Both the position numbers and the translations under genes were made by a program. Below, piece after piece: positions 18,191 through 27,104 of a stretch of 64,000 nt of DNA. Origin of the DNA: CBDFKQ01 sp965248855 (GTDB lineage Bacteria; Bacteroidota; Bacteroidia; Cytophagales; 172606-1); NCBI GenBank assembly GCA_965248855.1, contig CBDFKQ010000014.1:248001-312000 (forward strand), written 5' to 3'. The notes below the pieces were generated by a model. That model did not search any database. It saw only the letters and a program-made list of their open reading frames with translations, and was not told the DNA's origin. The stretch's first letter is position 1, and every line of letters begins with the position of its first letter.

Positions 18191-18850
18191 CTATTTGCTT
18201 TTTTGAACCACTTTTTTAAGCAAGTCTTCAATTCTATCTAATTTAGTATTTAGGTCTTCATTTTTAGCCTTTAGCTCTTCATTCTCCTTTTTTTCAGAGA
18301 TCAGATAAAGTGTCAATTCCTCTACCTTTTCCAGCAACTTTATATTCATTAATCCTAAATCTAGCCCACCATCATTCTTTACTTCCTGAGCCGAAGGTAT
18401 TCCGGGTAAATGTTTATTTTTTTTAATATAAGCCTCTACTTCTCGAAGGCTTAAAAGTTTGTAATCTTTCTCAAAAACATAATCAGGGATTGATAACGGT
18501 GTTTCTACTTTTATTTCATTAGCCTTAATTTTACCTGAAACATAAAGTCCTCCACCCAAAATATTTAACACATCATCTCCTCCCAATATAATGCGCATAT
18601 CATAATCACTTGTAAGATCGTTGGAAAAGTCTATGTAGTTTACAGTCTTTTCTCCTCTTAACTCAATAGCACCTCCCTGATCAACGCCCAGTGTAGAACC
18701 TGTGTTTCCCCATATAATATCTCCCATTACATGTAGCTTTGACCCAATTTCAACGTTCCCTGTAGACGGAAATGTATTTTGAGCAAAAGAAACAGATACA
18801 ATAGTTAAAAAAAACAATAAAAATAAAGCAGACAGTATAAAAGTTTTCAT
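18191..18850 (-). CDS. Secreted fibre-like protein with C-terminal coiled coil (paralogue 2)
   Basis: 219 residues. It shares with the next gene an almost identical signal peptide and N-terminus (SVSFAQNTFP..GNV.IG) and C-terminal half (KANEIKVETPLSIPDYVF; LMNIKLLEKVEELTLYL; coiled coil to the end). The middle 70 residues are unrelated (WGNTGSTLGVDQGGAIELRG), so the pair looks like a duplication with an exchanged beta domain. It is the first gene of the four-gene operon, and its promoter should lie just upstream of 18850. Function unknown; a surface fibre or spike is the best structural guess. Confidence 0.8.
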   Translation of the reverse strand: MKTFILSALFLLFFLTIVSVSFAQNTFPSTGNVEIGSKLHVMGDIIWGNTGSTLGVDQGGAIELRGEKTVNYIDFSNDLTSDYDMRIILGGDDVLNILGGGLYVSGKIKANEIKVETPLSIPDYVFEKDYKLLSLREVEAYIKKNKHLPGIPSAQEVKNDGGLDLGLMNIKLLEKVEELTLYLISEKKENEELKAKNEDLNTKLDRIEDLLKKVVQKSK

Positions 18851-19302
18851 AATTTTTCTTTTAATGAGAATTAGTTATTTTGTAAGGCAAAACTATACCT
18901 TATAAGGGATAGTGTAGTTATGGTAATATTATTATAATATTAATTTATTTCCTAGATTTTGTTTGTTGATGAATTAATTTTCTGAAAAATATTTCAATAT
19001 TATTCATTTCAGCGTCATTCTTATTCTAAACTTCTTGTTCAAAATCAAGACTCCTACAGCCTTGCATACAGTATTTAACTTCCAAAACAAGTGTTGATAC
19101 TTATCTCTAAATATATTAAAGACCCGGTAAAAGATGATTCTGTTCCTAAGATAGATTATTAAACACTGAGAGAAAAAATCAAAGGAATACGTAAATATAA
19201 AACCGGGCTGTTTTACTGAATTCGTAAAAGAAGAAGATAAAGAATTAGAATACCTGTGCAGCGTTAGGTAAGAATCCTAATTCAAGTATAAATCACAAAT
19301 AT
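18851..19302. other. Non-coding stretch, possible decayed gene
   Basis: About 450 bp. Part of it (about 19090-19270) reads in short plus-strand runs of ordinary-looking codons broken by stops (for example REKIKGIRKYKTGLFY), which may be a decayed gene. I could not identify a family. The promoter for the four-gene operon must be near 18860-18930. Confidence 0.35.
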
Positions 19303-19986
19303 TTAAAGTTTTTTTACAAGTGGTAACATTACCACCCTGAACCTATTTTTAATTTTAGGTTCGGATAATTTCATTATATGAACACCATCCTGAGCTTTTA
19401 CAACCTGAATATCGTTTTCTTTGGCATTTCTTAAAAAAATATCCAGGTCTTTAATTCCTGTTCCGCCTACCCAAAACCAACCCAAATCGCCATCTTTTTT
19501 AGCATTTACAGTATCTTGACTAAACTGACTGATTAGTTGTTTAAAATCTTTTCCGGCTTTTATTTCGGTCAAAAGTTTTTCTGCCTGTTTAACACTCACT
19601 AAAGTATCTTTTTTGCTTTTTCCTTTCGGGATCAATAATAAGTGTTGAACGCGACCCATATATATACTGTCGTACCTTATCACTTTAAACAGTAAAGCTT
19701 TATTTCCTAAAAAAACAGGGCCGATTACATCTCCTACCGTTGAATTAAAAAACATAAATTCTAATCCTCCTAAATCCTGAGCTCTGTTATATATAGAATA
19801 GTTAAATGGAGCATCGCTATTATTTATAACAAAGAGGGAATCATTAGAGGTATTTTTGAATGGGGTTTTTCTGCTCTTGGCCCATATTTCTGCATTTTCT
19901 TTTGCTTTTTGTATCGTATCTGATTGGGCGTAGCTAAAAATATTAATTGCAAAAAACATATATAAGAACAAAACAAATCGTTTCAT
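19303..19986 (-). CDS. Stand-alone parvulin-type peptidyl-prolyl isomerase, periplasmic
   Basis: About 227 residues from ATG 19986; the frame continues six codons to a TTG, which is less likely. The signal peptide ends FSYAQ. After a short linker (SDAPFNYSIYNRAQDLGG) comes a PpiC/rotamase domain: GRVQHLLLIPKGKSKKD, AEKLLTEIKAGKDFKQLISQ, KDGDLGWFWVGG and DGVHIMKLSEP. It corresponds to the middle of the full-length PpiD-like foldase at 31018-33144, including the linker before the domain, so it is a compact paralogue. It probably assists folding of secreted proteins. It is divergent from the outer-membrane-like gene at 20049. Confidence 0.85.
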   Translation of the reverse strand: MKRFVLFLYMFFAINIFSYAQSDTIQKAKENAEIWAKSRKTPFKNTSNDSLFVINNSDAPFNYSIYNRAQDLGGLEFMFFNSTVGDVIGPVFLGNKALLFKVIRYDSIYMGRVQHLLLIPKGKSKKDTLVSVKQAEKLLTEIKAGKDFKQLISQFSQDTVNAKKDGDLGWFWVGGTGIKDLDIFLRNAKENDIQVVKAQDGVHIMKLSEPKIKNRFRVVMLPLVKKL

Positions 19987-20048
19987 CGTAAAATAAATTA
20001 ACAATTGATAAACACAAAACTAAACAATAGTTTTATAAAAACCCTATA

Positions 20049-20726
20049 ATGTTAATAAAGCGACTAAGTGTAATATTGATATTTTTTTTTATAAAAAATT
20101 TTATTCTCTCTGCACAGGTATTATCATCTGCGCATTTGAATTTAATCACTTTCAATAATAAGCAACTAAACTATTTACCGGATAAAACTTATTTAAATAC
20201 TCCTCCACAAAATTCTGATGGTAACTTTAAAATCAGAAAGCAGGGATTCGGAACAATTATTGGTTTGCAAAGAGGTGCAATAACTAATATTGTTTTAGGC
20301 GGCGAATACCATTGGAAAAAAATGAGATTTACACGCCCGAAATTGTGGGCAGCAAATTTTTCTTTTGAATATAATTTTGGTCATAACATTGCAGGCTATA
20401 GGGCAGGTTTTTTTTATAAAGTAGGTAAAATTGCGCTTACATATGGGGCAAGTGCCTGCTATATTACCGATTTTGATAAAGGCAGCTTTGGTGTAACGCC
20501 AACTTTGGGTTTTCGTTTGGCAGGGTTTCACTTTACCACAGGATATAATATATTAACAGATAACCCACCCGAAAAAAAATACAATACGCTTTTTGTTGGT
20601 CTTGTTTATTATTTTCCTGTTTTTAGCCATACCAGAATTTTAAAAAGCAAGAAAAAGCATAAGGATAATTTTTTCAAAAGAGTTTTTAAAAAGAAGGAAA
20701 AAGAAGATGAAGATGAAAAGGATTGA
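20049..20726 (+). CDS. Predicted outer membrane beta-barrel protein, function unknown
   Basis: 225 residues. A signal peptide ends about residue 22 (NFILSAQ). The body consists of alternating strands with aromatic girdles (GFGTIIGLQRGAITNIVLGG, WAANFSFEYNF, YRAGFFYKVGKIALTYGA, VTPTLGFRLAGFHFTTGY, TLFVGLVYYF), as in small 8-10 strand barrels. The last about 30 residues are a very basic then acidic tail (KSKKKHKDNFFKRV, EKEDEDEKD), probably periplasmic. I recognise no family. It ends near a strong bidirectional terminator. Confidence 0.7.
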   Translation: MLIKRLSVILIFFFIKNFILSAQVLSSAHLNLITFNNKQLNYLPDKTYLNTPPQNSDGNFKIRKQGFGTIIGLQRGAITNIVLGGEYHWKKMRFTRPKLWAANFSFEYNFGHNIAGYRAGFFYKVGKIALTYGASACYITDFDKGSFGVTPTLGFRLAGFHFTTGYNILTDNPPEKKYNTLFVGLVYYFPVFSHTRILKSKKKHKDNFFKRVFKKKEKEDEDEKD

Positions 20727-20740
20727 AAATAAATTATAAA

Positions 20741-20772
20741 AAAATCAATATTGATATATTCATAAATCATAA
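20741..20772 (+). repeat. AT-rich dispersed repeat, partial copy D
   Basis: The core ATCAATATTGATATATTCAT (from 20744) matches the centre of repeat copies A, B and C with few changes. It lies just past the stop codon of the outer-membrane-like gene. Confidence 0.4.
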
Positions 20773-20801
20773 TTTTATTCACTTTCAATTAAATTCAAAA
20801 C

Positions 20802-20838
20802 AAAAAAAAATCCGCTTTAAATAAGCGGATTTTTTTTG
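20802..20838. terminator. Bidirectional terminator
   Basis: A TCCGCTT / AAGCGGA stem is flanked by runs of A (left) and T (right), between convergent genes ending at 20726 and 20861. Confidence 0.85.
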
Positions 20839-20860
20839 TTAAAATTATTTATTTGCATTT

Positions 20861-22486
20861 TTAAAAAATAAAATGAGTATTTAAAAACTGCGATTTATTT
20901 TCGATTATAATTTTATTAAGCAATTCTTTATTTTCTTCAGTTTGCTTTGTCGCAACCATTGTGCGTATTGAAAAAGAGCGCAAAGCATCTGCTACCGACA
21001 ATGTACCTTCTGCCGAATCTTTACGACCTGTAAATGGAAATACATCAGGCCCGCGTTGGCATTGGCAATTAATATTTACACGGCAAACCTGGTTGACCAA
21101 AGGATCAACTAAAATAGCTATTTTTTCAGGATCCCTGCCAAATATACTTACCTGTTGCCCATGATCCGATTCAATTAAAAAATCCAACGGCTCTTCAATA
21201 TTATCAAAAGGCATAACAGGGATAACAGGTCCGAATTGTTCCTCGTAATATAATTTCATTTTATTATTAACCGGGTAAACTATAGCAGGGTAAACAAATG
21301 TATGGTTTGTTTTTCCTCCTAAATTATTTACAACTTTTGCTCCATTTGCTTTAGCATTTTCTATGCATTCGTTTAAATAAGCCGGTTTATTTGGTTCGGG
21401 TAATGGAGTTATCTGTACACCTTTTTCCCACGGCATTCCAATTTTTAATTTATCAACTTCTTCTGCTAATCGTTTTAAAAATTGCTCCGCAATAGATGAA
21501 TGAACAATAATCATTTTTAAAGCTGTACAACGCTGGCCATTAAAGGATAAGGAACCAAGTACTACTTCTTTTACAGCCACTTCAATATCGGCATCAGGTA
21601 AAATAATAGCTGCATTTTTTGCATCCAGGCCCAATATAGCGCGCAAACGATTTGATTTTGGATGTTGTTTTTTTAATTGATCAGCCACTCTGCTTGAGCC
21701 TATAAGAGCAAGAACATCAACCTTTCCCGATGTCATCAAAGCCGGAACAACAGTGTTCCCTCTTCCATATATAGTATTTACAACCCCTTTAGGAAAAGAA
21801 TCACGAAACGCTTCCAAAAGCGGATAGAACAATAATGTACCATGCTTTGGTGGTTTAAAAAGAACAGTATTACCCATTATTAATGCCGGGATAAGGGTAG
21901 TAAAGGTTTCATTTAAAGGATAATTAAAAGGACCCATACATAATACAACACCCAGTGGTGAACGACGAATTTGACCAATAATCCCTTGAACTACCGTAAA
22001 CCTTGAAGAATTGTTATCAAGATCTTTTAAGGAATCTATTGTAGCATTTATGTATTCAACAGTTCTGTCGAATTCTTTTTCGGAATCGGCAGCAGATTTA
22101 CCTATTTCCCACATTAAAAGATTTACTATTTCTTTTTTCTTTGCAATCATCCGATAAGTGAAATCTTCCAAATGTGCAATTCTTTTAGCAACCGACATGG
22201 TGGGCCACTCGCCTCGGCCATGATTATAAGCTTTAACTGCGGCATCCAAAGCCTCAAGTGCTTCATTTTCTGTTGCTAAAGGATAGCTCCCAACTTCAAC
22301 CTGAGAAATTTTCCCGTTATCCGATACACAAACCGGCGATAAAACGGTGTGTGCATTTCCTTTCCATTCACGTATTTCTCCATCAATAAGTATTGAACGT
22401 TGATGAATCGGTTTTTGTAATCGGTATTCTTCCGGAATGTCTGAGGTCTTCGGAAAAATACTTTCTATATGCTCAATTGTTGCCAT
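20861..22486 (-). CDS. GapN-type NADP-dependent glyceraldehyde-3-phosphate dehydrogenase (aldehyde dehydrogenase family)
   Basis: 541-residue cytosolic ALDH. Family hallmarks include MGPFNYPLNETF, PALIMGNTVLFKPPKHG, ALIGSS and the nucleophile Cys320 in FNGQRCTALK. The C-terminal QRGPDVFPFTGRKDS matches the phosphate-recognition region of non-phosphorylating GAPDH, which turns glyceraldehyde-3-phosphate into 3-phosphoglycerate with NADPH formation. The usual general-base Glu lies 34 residues before the Cys in a motif ELGGK; here it is replaced (GLDAK, Gly286). That may define a subgroup, so substrate and activity remain somewhat uncertain. It is transcribed alone, closed by the terminator at 20802-20838. 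Confidence 0.85.
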   Translation of the reverse strand: MATIEHIESIFPKTSDIPEEYRLQKPIHQRSILIDGEIREWKGNAHTVLSPVCVSDNGKISQVEVGSYPLATENEALEALDAAVKAYNHGRGEWPTMSVAKRIAHLEDFTYRMIAKKKEIVNLLMWEIGKSAADSEKEFDRTVEYINATIDSLKDLDNNSSRFTVVQGIIGQIRRSPLGVVLCMGPFNYPLNETFTTLIPALIMGNTVLFKPPKHGTLLFYPLLEAFRDSFPKGVVNTIYGRGNTVVPALMTSGKVDVLALIGSSRVADQLKKQHPKSNRLRAILGLDAKNAAIILPDADIEVAVKEVVLGSLSFNGQRCTALKMIIVHSSIAEQFLKRLAEEVDKLKIGMPWEKGVQITPLPEPNKPAYLNECIENAKANGAKVVNNLGGKTNHTFVYPAIVYPVNNKMKLYYEEQFGPVIPVMPFDNIEEPLDFLIESDHGQQVSIFGRDPEKIAILVDPLVNQVCRVNINCQCQRGPDVFPFTGRKDSAEGTLSVADALRSFSIRTMVATKQTEENKELLNKIIIENKSQFLNTHFIF

Positions 22487-22537
22487 TTAATAGAATTAAG
22501 TTATACTGTTTTAATTAGAAAATATTTTAATTATGGG

Positions 22538-22545
22538 CAAAAGTA
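22538..22545 (-). promoter_or_regulatory. Possible -7 element for the GapN-type gene
   Basis: On the minus strand this reads TACTTTTG, an exact TAnnTTTG match, 52 bp before the start codon. No well-placed -33 TTG is visible. Confidence 0.35.
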
Positions 22546-22612
22546 AAAGAAAGTACGGTATAAATTAAAAAAGCAACAGAAACTTATTGTATATAATTTT
22601 ATGAAGTAACTT

Positions 22613-23506
22613 TTAATCTTTACCCGGCAGCAATCTTTTATCACAAATGTCTATCATTTTCAAAATAGATTTTACGATTGTTTCTTTTTCCGAGAATGAT
22701 ATTAAATGTCCTCTGCCTTTTATCATATTTATTTCGAGGAATGGGGCATTGATTAGTTTTTTTCTGGCAAAAGCAGCATTGGATGGATAAATCAATTCAT
22801 CAGCTGCTCCTTGAACATACATTACCGGAATTTTAATTTTATACCAGTAAGGCAGCATGGCAGTCAATTCATCTTTATGATGCAGTTTTTCTGCATTTGC
22901 AGATTTTAACATGGCAGGCACTATCCAATTTATAAACGGAGATTGAGCAGGATAGGAAATAGGATAAATTTTTTCTTCACCGGGGGCAAGCGCAGGTGCA
23001 ACTACAATCAACCCGTCAACCAATTTTGGGTTGTCCATTACTATTCTACAGGCAACTGAAGTTCCATAAGATGTTCCGACAAGTATTACAGGTCTGTGAA
23101 TTTTATTTAAACTGTCTAAAATAGGTTTTATCATTTTAGCTTGTTTTTCAATAGAATAAACAGGATCTCCCAAGCCTGAATAGCCATATCCCGGTCTATC
23201 TACTGCAAATAGCTTTGCTTTGGCCAACAACCTTTTATCTGAGAGATAACCTAAATAATAAGTGCATGAACTTGGTGCACCATGAATAAAAAGAATAGTG
23301 GCAGCATTGTCTTTTCCTGTAGCAATATAACGGATTTCTCTGTTTGAAGTCGTATAATATTTTATTTGAACAGGCTGATGAAATTTTTTAAAAATTTCTG
23401 TGATTTGAGAATTACTTTTCCTAAAATCAATACAATGTGCAAAAATGATGAATGTGAATAAAACCGATGCTATAAAGACAAAAAATCTCATTAAGATTTT
23501 TTTCAT
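22613..23506 (-). CDS. Alpha/beta hydrolase, membrane-anchored or secreted
   Basis: 297 residues. An N-terminal hydrophobic segment (about 8-25, MRFFVFIASVLFTFIIFAHC) may be a signal anchor, or a lipoprotein signal given the Cys at its end. The hydrolase fold follows: oxyanion motif LFIHGAPSSCTYY, nucleophile elbow VGTSYGTSVACR, acid VQGAADELIYP and His in IKGRGHLISFS. The full triad is present. The lid region is short. The substrate is unknown; it resembles esterases and epoxide-hydrolase-like proteins rather than lipases. It shares its strand with the following hypothetical gene (42 bp upstream), so the two may be co-transcribed. Confidence 0.85.
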   Translation of the reverse strand: MKKILMRFFVFIASVLFTFIIFAHCIDFRKSNSQITEIFKKFHQPVQIKYYTTSNREIRYIATGKDNAATILFIHGAPSSCTYYLGYLSDKRLLAKAKLFAVDRPGYGYSGLGDPVYSIEKQAKMIKPILDSLNKIHRPVILVGTSYGTSVACRIVMDNPKLVDGLIVVAPALAPGEEKIYPISYPAQSPFINWIVPAMLKSANAEKLHHKDELTAMLPYWYKIKIPVMYVQGAADELIYPSNAAFARKKLINAPFLEINMIKGRGHLISFSEKETIVKSILKMIDICDKRLLPGKD

Positions 23507-23548
23507 AAAAGGGAATACTGTTAAATATTTTCAAATAATTTAAAACTG

Positions 23549-24343
23549 CTATCGGATCAGGTTAGAAAATATTTTTTCTACTTGCAATAAATCATCTCTT
23601 TTTTTAGAAAAGCTTTTTACCGATTTCCCCATTTCATACCATATCCCATTGCCCGTTTCTATAAAAACCCCTGTTTGAGAAGGTTCATCATATAAAAGAT
23701 CATCCGAATCGGCATCAAAATCAAGATTAAAAACCCGATTAATTATCTCTTGCCCTTGTAGCCAGGGAATAATTGTATTTAAGAAATCGGCTTTTATATC
23801 TGTTTTTACAGAAACATTTACTTCTCTTACCGAAAAGTTAACCTGCAACTTTATTTTTTCAAATTTAGCCCCCGGTAAATTTCGTACATAGTTTATTTCC
23901 AAAGGCCTTTCTTTACCCGATAATTCATAAATTCCCTGAATTACTTCCTGCAAAAAATATTCGTATTCATGTTGAACCTTTGGAGTTCCTTCTAGAACTA
24001 TTTCTTTAAAATTAATTATAGAAATATGTAAATAATTTTGATTGGGTGGGATATTTTCTTTTTCGGGGAATAAATTTATTTTAGAAAATTTATTTATTAT
24101 TTCATCAACAAGTTTATTATTTATCTCCCCCTTCCAATCAAAATCATCATTTTCGGTAAACCCTTCATCGTTAATTTCTTCGATTGTAAGCTCTCCTCTA
24201 TTGTGATATTTCCATTCAAAAGAGCAGAACCATTTATCATTTTCCGATTTAAACTTTAAATGATAGTAATGGCAAAAAGGGGGAGGAACCTCAGCTGCAG
24301 TTTCAAATTTTATTTCTATTTCTTTTATCGATTGAAGGTTCAT
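23549..24343 (-). CDS. Hypothetical cytosolic protein
   Basis: About 264 residues from ATG 24343; the frame extends to a TTG at 24376 that I consider less likely. There is no signal peptide or membrane segment. The protein is acidic, with alternating strands and helices (KFKSENDKWFCSFEWKYHN, FDWKGEINNKLVDEIINKF, VREVNVSVKTDIKADFLNTI). I recognise no domain. It precedes the alpha/beta hydrolase by 42 bp on the same strand, which is the only functional clue. Confidence 0.65.
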   Translation of the reverse strand: MNLQSIKEIEIKFETAAEVPPPFCHYYHLKFKSENDKWFCSFEWKYHNRGELTIEEINDEGFTENDDFDWKGEINNKLVDEIINKFSKINLFPEKENIPPNQNYLHISIINFKEIVLEGTPKVQHEYEYFLQEVIQGIYELSGKERPLEINYVRNLPGAKFEKIKLQVNFSVREVNVSVKTDIKADFLNTIIPWLQGQEIINRVFNLDFDADSDDLLYDEPSQTGVFIETGNGIWYEMGKSVKSFSKKRDDLLQVEKIFSNLIR

Positions 24344-24952
24344 TTTTAAAAATAAAATCAGGCAATTGATACCCAATAATTAAAAATCAGTAATTAAGTT
24401 AACATTAAACGGATAAACTTATGAAAAAAGAATCGGCAAAAAAATTTGCTTAAAAAGTTAATTGAAAATATATATAACTGTGCAACACACAAAAATAAAA
24501 ATCAATCATAAATTAAATATTTTTAAGTGGGATAGTAAATGATTGTATATATGGCTGTATCTCCAAGCAATAACAGCACCTTAATATTAAGTCCGACCTT
24601 CTTGGAAAGTCAGGCAATAAAAGATTTGACAGCTGATGGAGTATTTTCAATCTCCTGATGAAACAAAAAACTCTTTACCCTTCATCACGGTGAAGTCAAT
24701 TCATTTTTACTTACATCATAACCAATAAAAAATTAAATTCCATATATTTACCGTTTAATTTGTAAATAAGTAAAAGTGTTTTAACACCATCAAAACCTTG
24801 TTAATGATCTAAAGACATATTTATAATTTAAAAACAATCAGTAAATCAAAATGCCTCATTCATGTAATAGGTAATAATTTAACTTAATTCCAAATAAAAG
24901 ATATGGTGTGCAGAATCAAATTTGCAGTACCTCTGTAACCGACAATCATTTA
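24344..24952. other. Non-coding stretch upstream of the antiporter
   Basis: About 600 bp between divergent genes. I see no ORF, hairpin or repeat that I would defend. It should contain promoters for both flanking genes. Confidence 0.5.
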
Positions 24953-26404
24953 ATGAAAAAAAGTTTACTCATTTATATAATAGTTATAACAATTTTTACT
25001 TTGATGATTGGGTTTGTTTTAGAAAAAGGTAAAAGCCTAAAAGCCGGAAGCCAATCAGTAATTGCAAAACCAATTCAACAAATTGATATAAAACCTAAAC
25101 CACAAACGGTATTAAAAAAACAAAGTATTTGGAATCAGTTTATTAATAATGTTCATAGTCCTCTGGGCTTATTATTATTGCAAATCATAACAATTCTGCT
25201 TGTATCGAAGATATTCGGTGCAATTTTTAGCAAATTAGGCCAACCTTCCGTTGTGGGTGAAATGGCAGCGGGTATTTTTCTGGGCCCATCTTTAATTGGA
25301 TTTATTCTTCCCGAGTTTTCAAATTTTTTATTTCCTCCCGCTTCATTGATTAACCTCCAGTTTTTAAGTCAGATAGGCCTAACGTTTTTTATGTTTATCA
25401 TCGGTATGGATCTTGATATTGAAAAATTAAGAAACAAGGCTCAAAGTGCAATTGTAATAAGCCACGCAAGTATTATTTTCCCCTATTTTTTGGGAGTTTG
25501 CGTTTCTTATATTTTATATGAACATTTTGCGCCGGCCAATGTAAGTTTTTTAGCCTTCGCACTTTTTATGGGAATCGCAGTAAGTATAACTGCTTTTCCG
25601 GTACTGGCAAAAATTTTACAGGAAAGGGGTTTAACTAAAACACCTTTAGGTGCTTTAGCAATAACATGTGCAGCCTTTGATGACGTAACTGCATGGTGTA
25701 TTTTGGCAGCGGTGATTGCAATAATAAAAGCAGGCAGTATAGTGAGCGCACTGATTACTATTGCTCTGGCATTGCTATTTGTTTTAATAATGTATTACGG
25801 CGTTCGGCCGTGGTTAAAGAAAATGTATGATAAGTTCGAAAATAATGGTGACATTAATAAAACACTGGTTATAATTGTATTTTTTGTTCTTCTCACATCA
25901 GCATTAATTACAGAGCTTATCGGTATCCATGCTTTATTTGGAGCTTTTTTGGCAGGTGTAATAATGCCGCAAAAGTTATCATTTAAAGAATTATTAACCG
26001 GGAAAATTGAAGATGTAAGCGTCTTACTCCTTCTACCACTTTTTTTCGCTTTAACAGGCTTAAGAACCACAATAGGTTTATTAAATGATACTTATTTATG
26101 GTCAATTTGCGGTTTAATTTTATTCGTTGCTGTACTAGGTAAGTTAGGTGGCAGTACTTTTGCTGCAAAACTGGCCGGCTTATCATGGAAAGAATCTTTT
26201 TCGATAGGAGTACTTATGAATACAAGAGGGTTGATGGAGCTTATTGTATTAAATATTGGTTATGATTTAGGTATTCTTTCGCCTTCAATATTTTCTATAA
26301 TGGTTATTATGGCACTTTTAACTACATTTATGACAGGGCCTCTAATGGATTTGATTGAAAGAAAAAAAGTAAAACTTAAAAAAGAAAATCCTTTGGAAGT
26401 GTGA
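24953..26404 (+). CDS. Cation:proton antiporter, CPA2 family
   Basis: About 483 residues from ATG 24953 (MKKSLLIYIIVITIF); a GTG 15 codons upstream is in frame but adds a hydrophilic lead unlikely before a membrane helix. A first helix and a Lys-rich linker precede the 12-13 helix Na_H_Exchanger domain: KLGQPSVVGEMAAGIFLGPS, LFFMFIIGMDLDIEKL-like segment, ITAFPVLAKILQERGLTKTP and the ion-site pair in ITCAAFDDVTAWCILA. The end has GLMELIVLNIGYDLGILSP. The family exchanges Na+ or K+ for protons across the inner membrane. There is no RCK/TrkA domain at the C-terminus. It is a single-gene unit. Confidence 0.93.
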   Translation: MKKSLLIYIIVITIFTLMIGFVLEKGKSLKAGSQSVIAKPIQQIDIKPKPQTVLKKQSIWNQFINNVHSPLGLLLLQIITILLVSKIFGAIFSKLGQPSVVGEMAAGIFLGPSLIGFILPEFSNFLFPPASLINLQFLSQIGLTFFMFIIGMDLDIEKLRNKAQSAIVISHASIIFPYFLGVCVSYILYEHFAPANVSFLAFALFMGIAVSITAFPVLAKILQERGLTKTPLGALAITCAAFDDVTAWCILAAVIAIIKAGSIVSALITIALALLFVLIMYYGVRPWLKKMYDKFENNGDINKTLVIIVFFVLLTSALITELIGIHALFGAFLAGVIMPQKLSFKELLTGKIEDVSVLLLLPLFFALTGLRTTIGLLNDTYLWSICGLILFVAVLGKLGGSTFAAKLAGLSWKESFSIGVLMNTRGLMELIVLNIGYDLGILSPSIFSIMVIMALLTTFMTGPLMDLIERKKVKLKKENPLEV

Positions 26405-26580
26405 GGTTGAAATAAATCAAGTATATTAATCAATTCCAATTAAGGTTACTTGTAAGCACATTGATAATAAACAGTAAAAGAATATATTATTTGGAAGAGA
26501 CTCTATTTTTTTAAGACAAAAGTGTTGCTTTCTTTTTTTTCTAATATTTTATTACCTTCACGCCAAATATAATTTGCAAT

Positions 26581-27048
26581 ATGATTTTTAAGCTTGACCA
26601 GATTGATCGTAAAATTCTAGAAATTTTACAAGCGAATGCCAAAATTACCAATGCACAATTATCTAAAGAAATAGGTTTATCCCCTGCACCAACTTTAGAA
26701 AGAGTAAAAAAATTAGAAACATCAGGTATTATTAAAAGTTATCATGCTCAGTTAGATACTGAAAAAATTGGATTAGGAGTAACCACCTTTGTTCAGGTAA
26801 CTTTAATAGGCCACAAAAAACAGTTTATTGATGCTTTCGTTTCTAAAATAAGTGATATTGATGAAATTATTGAATGCCACCACATTACAGGCAGTGGCGA
26901 TTTTCTTTTAAGGGTGATTGCAAAAGATATTCCTGCTTATCAAAAACTTATGTTGGAAAGGGTGAGTGAAATTGAAGAAATTGACAGCATGCAATCAATG
27001 GTTATTCTATCTTCGTTTAAAAACAGTAAAGTATTACCTATTCCTTAA
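26581..27048 (+). CDS. Lrp/AsnC-family transcriptional regulator
   Basis: 155 residues. Residues 1-60 are the AsnC-type winged helix (KLDQIDRKILEILQANAKIT, then LSKEIGLSPAPTLERVKKLE). Residues 65-150 are the RAM ligand-binding/oligomerisation domain (GLGVTTFVQVTLIG, ECHHITGSGDFLLRVIAKD). The family senses amino acids and forms octamers or hexadecamers on DNA. The regulated gene is not obvious; it stands alone, with a terminator right after it. Confidence 0.94.
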   Translation: MIFKLDQIDRKILEILQANAKITNAQLSKEIGLSPAPTLERVKKLETSGIIKSYHAQLDTEKIGLGVTTFVQVTLIGHKKQFIDAFVSKISDIDEIIECHHITGSGDFLLRVIAKDIPAYQKLMLERVSEIEEIDSMQSMVILSSFKNSKVLPIP

Positions 27049-27070
27049 TCAAGGTTATTCGCGGAAATAA

Positions 27071-27104
27071 AAAAATGCGGATTAATTTATTAATCCGCAT
27101 TTTT
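27071..27104. terminator. Bidirectional terminator
   Basis: A 14-bp perfect stem (27071-27084 and 27091-27104) has A- and T-rich ends. It is placed between the convergent Lrp-family and tetratricopeptide genes. Confidence 0.85.
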
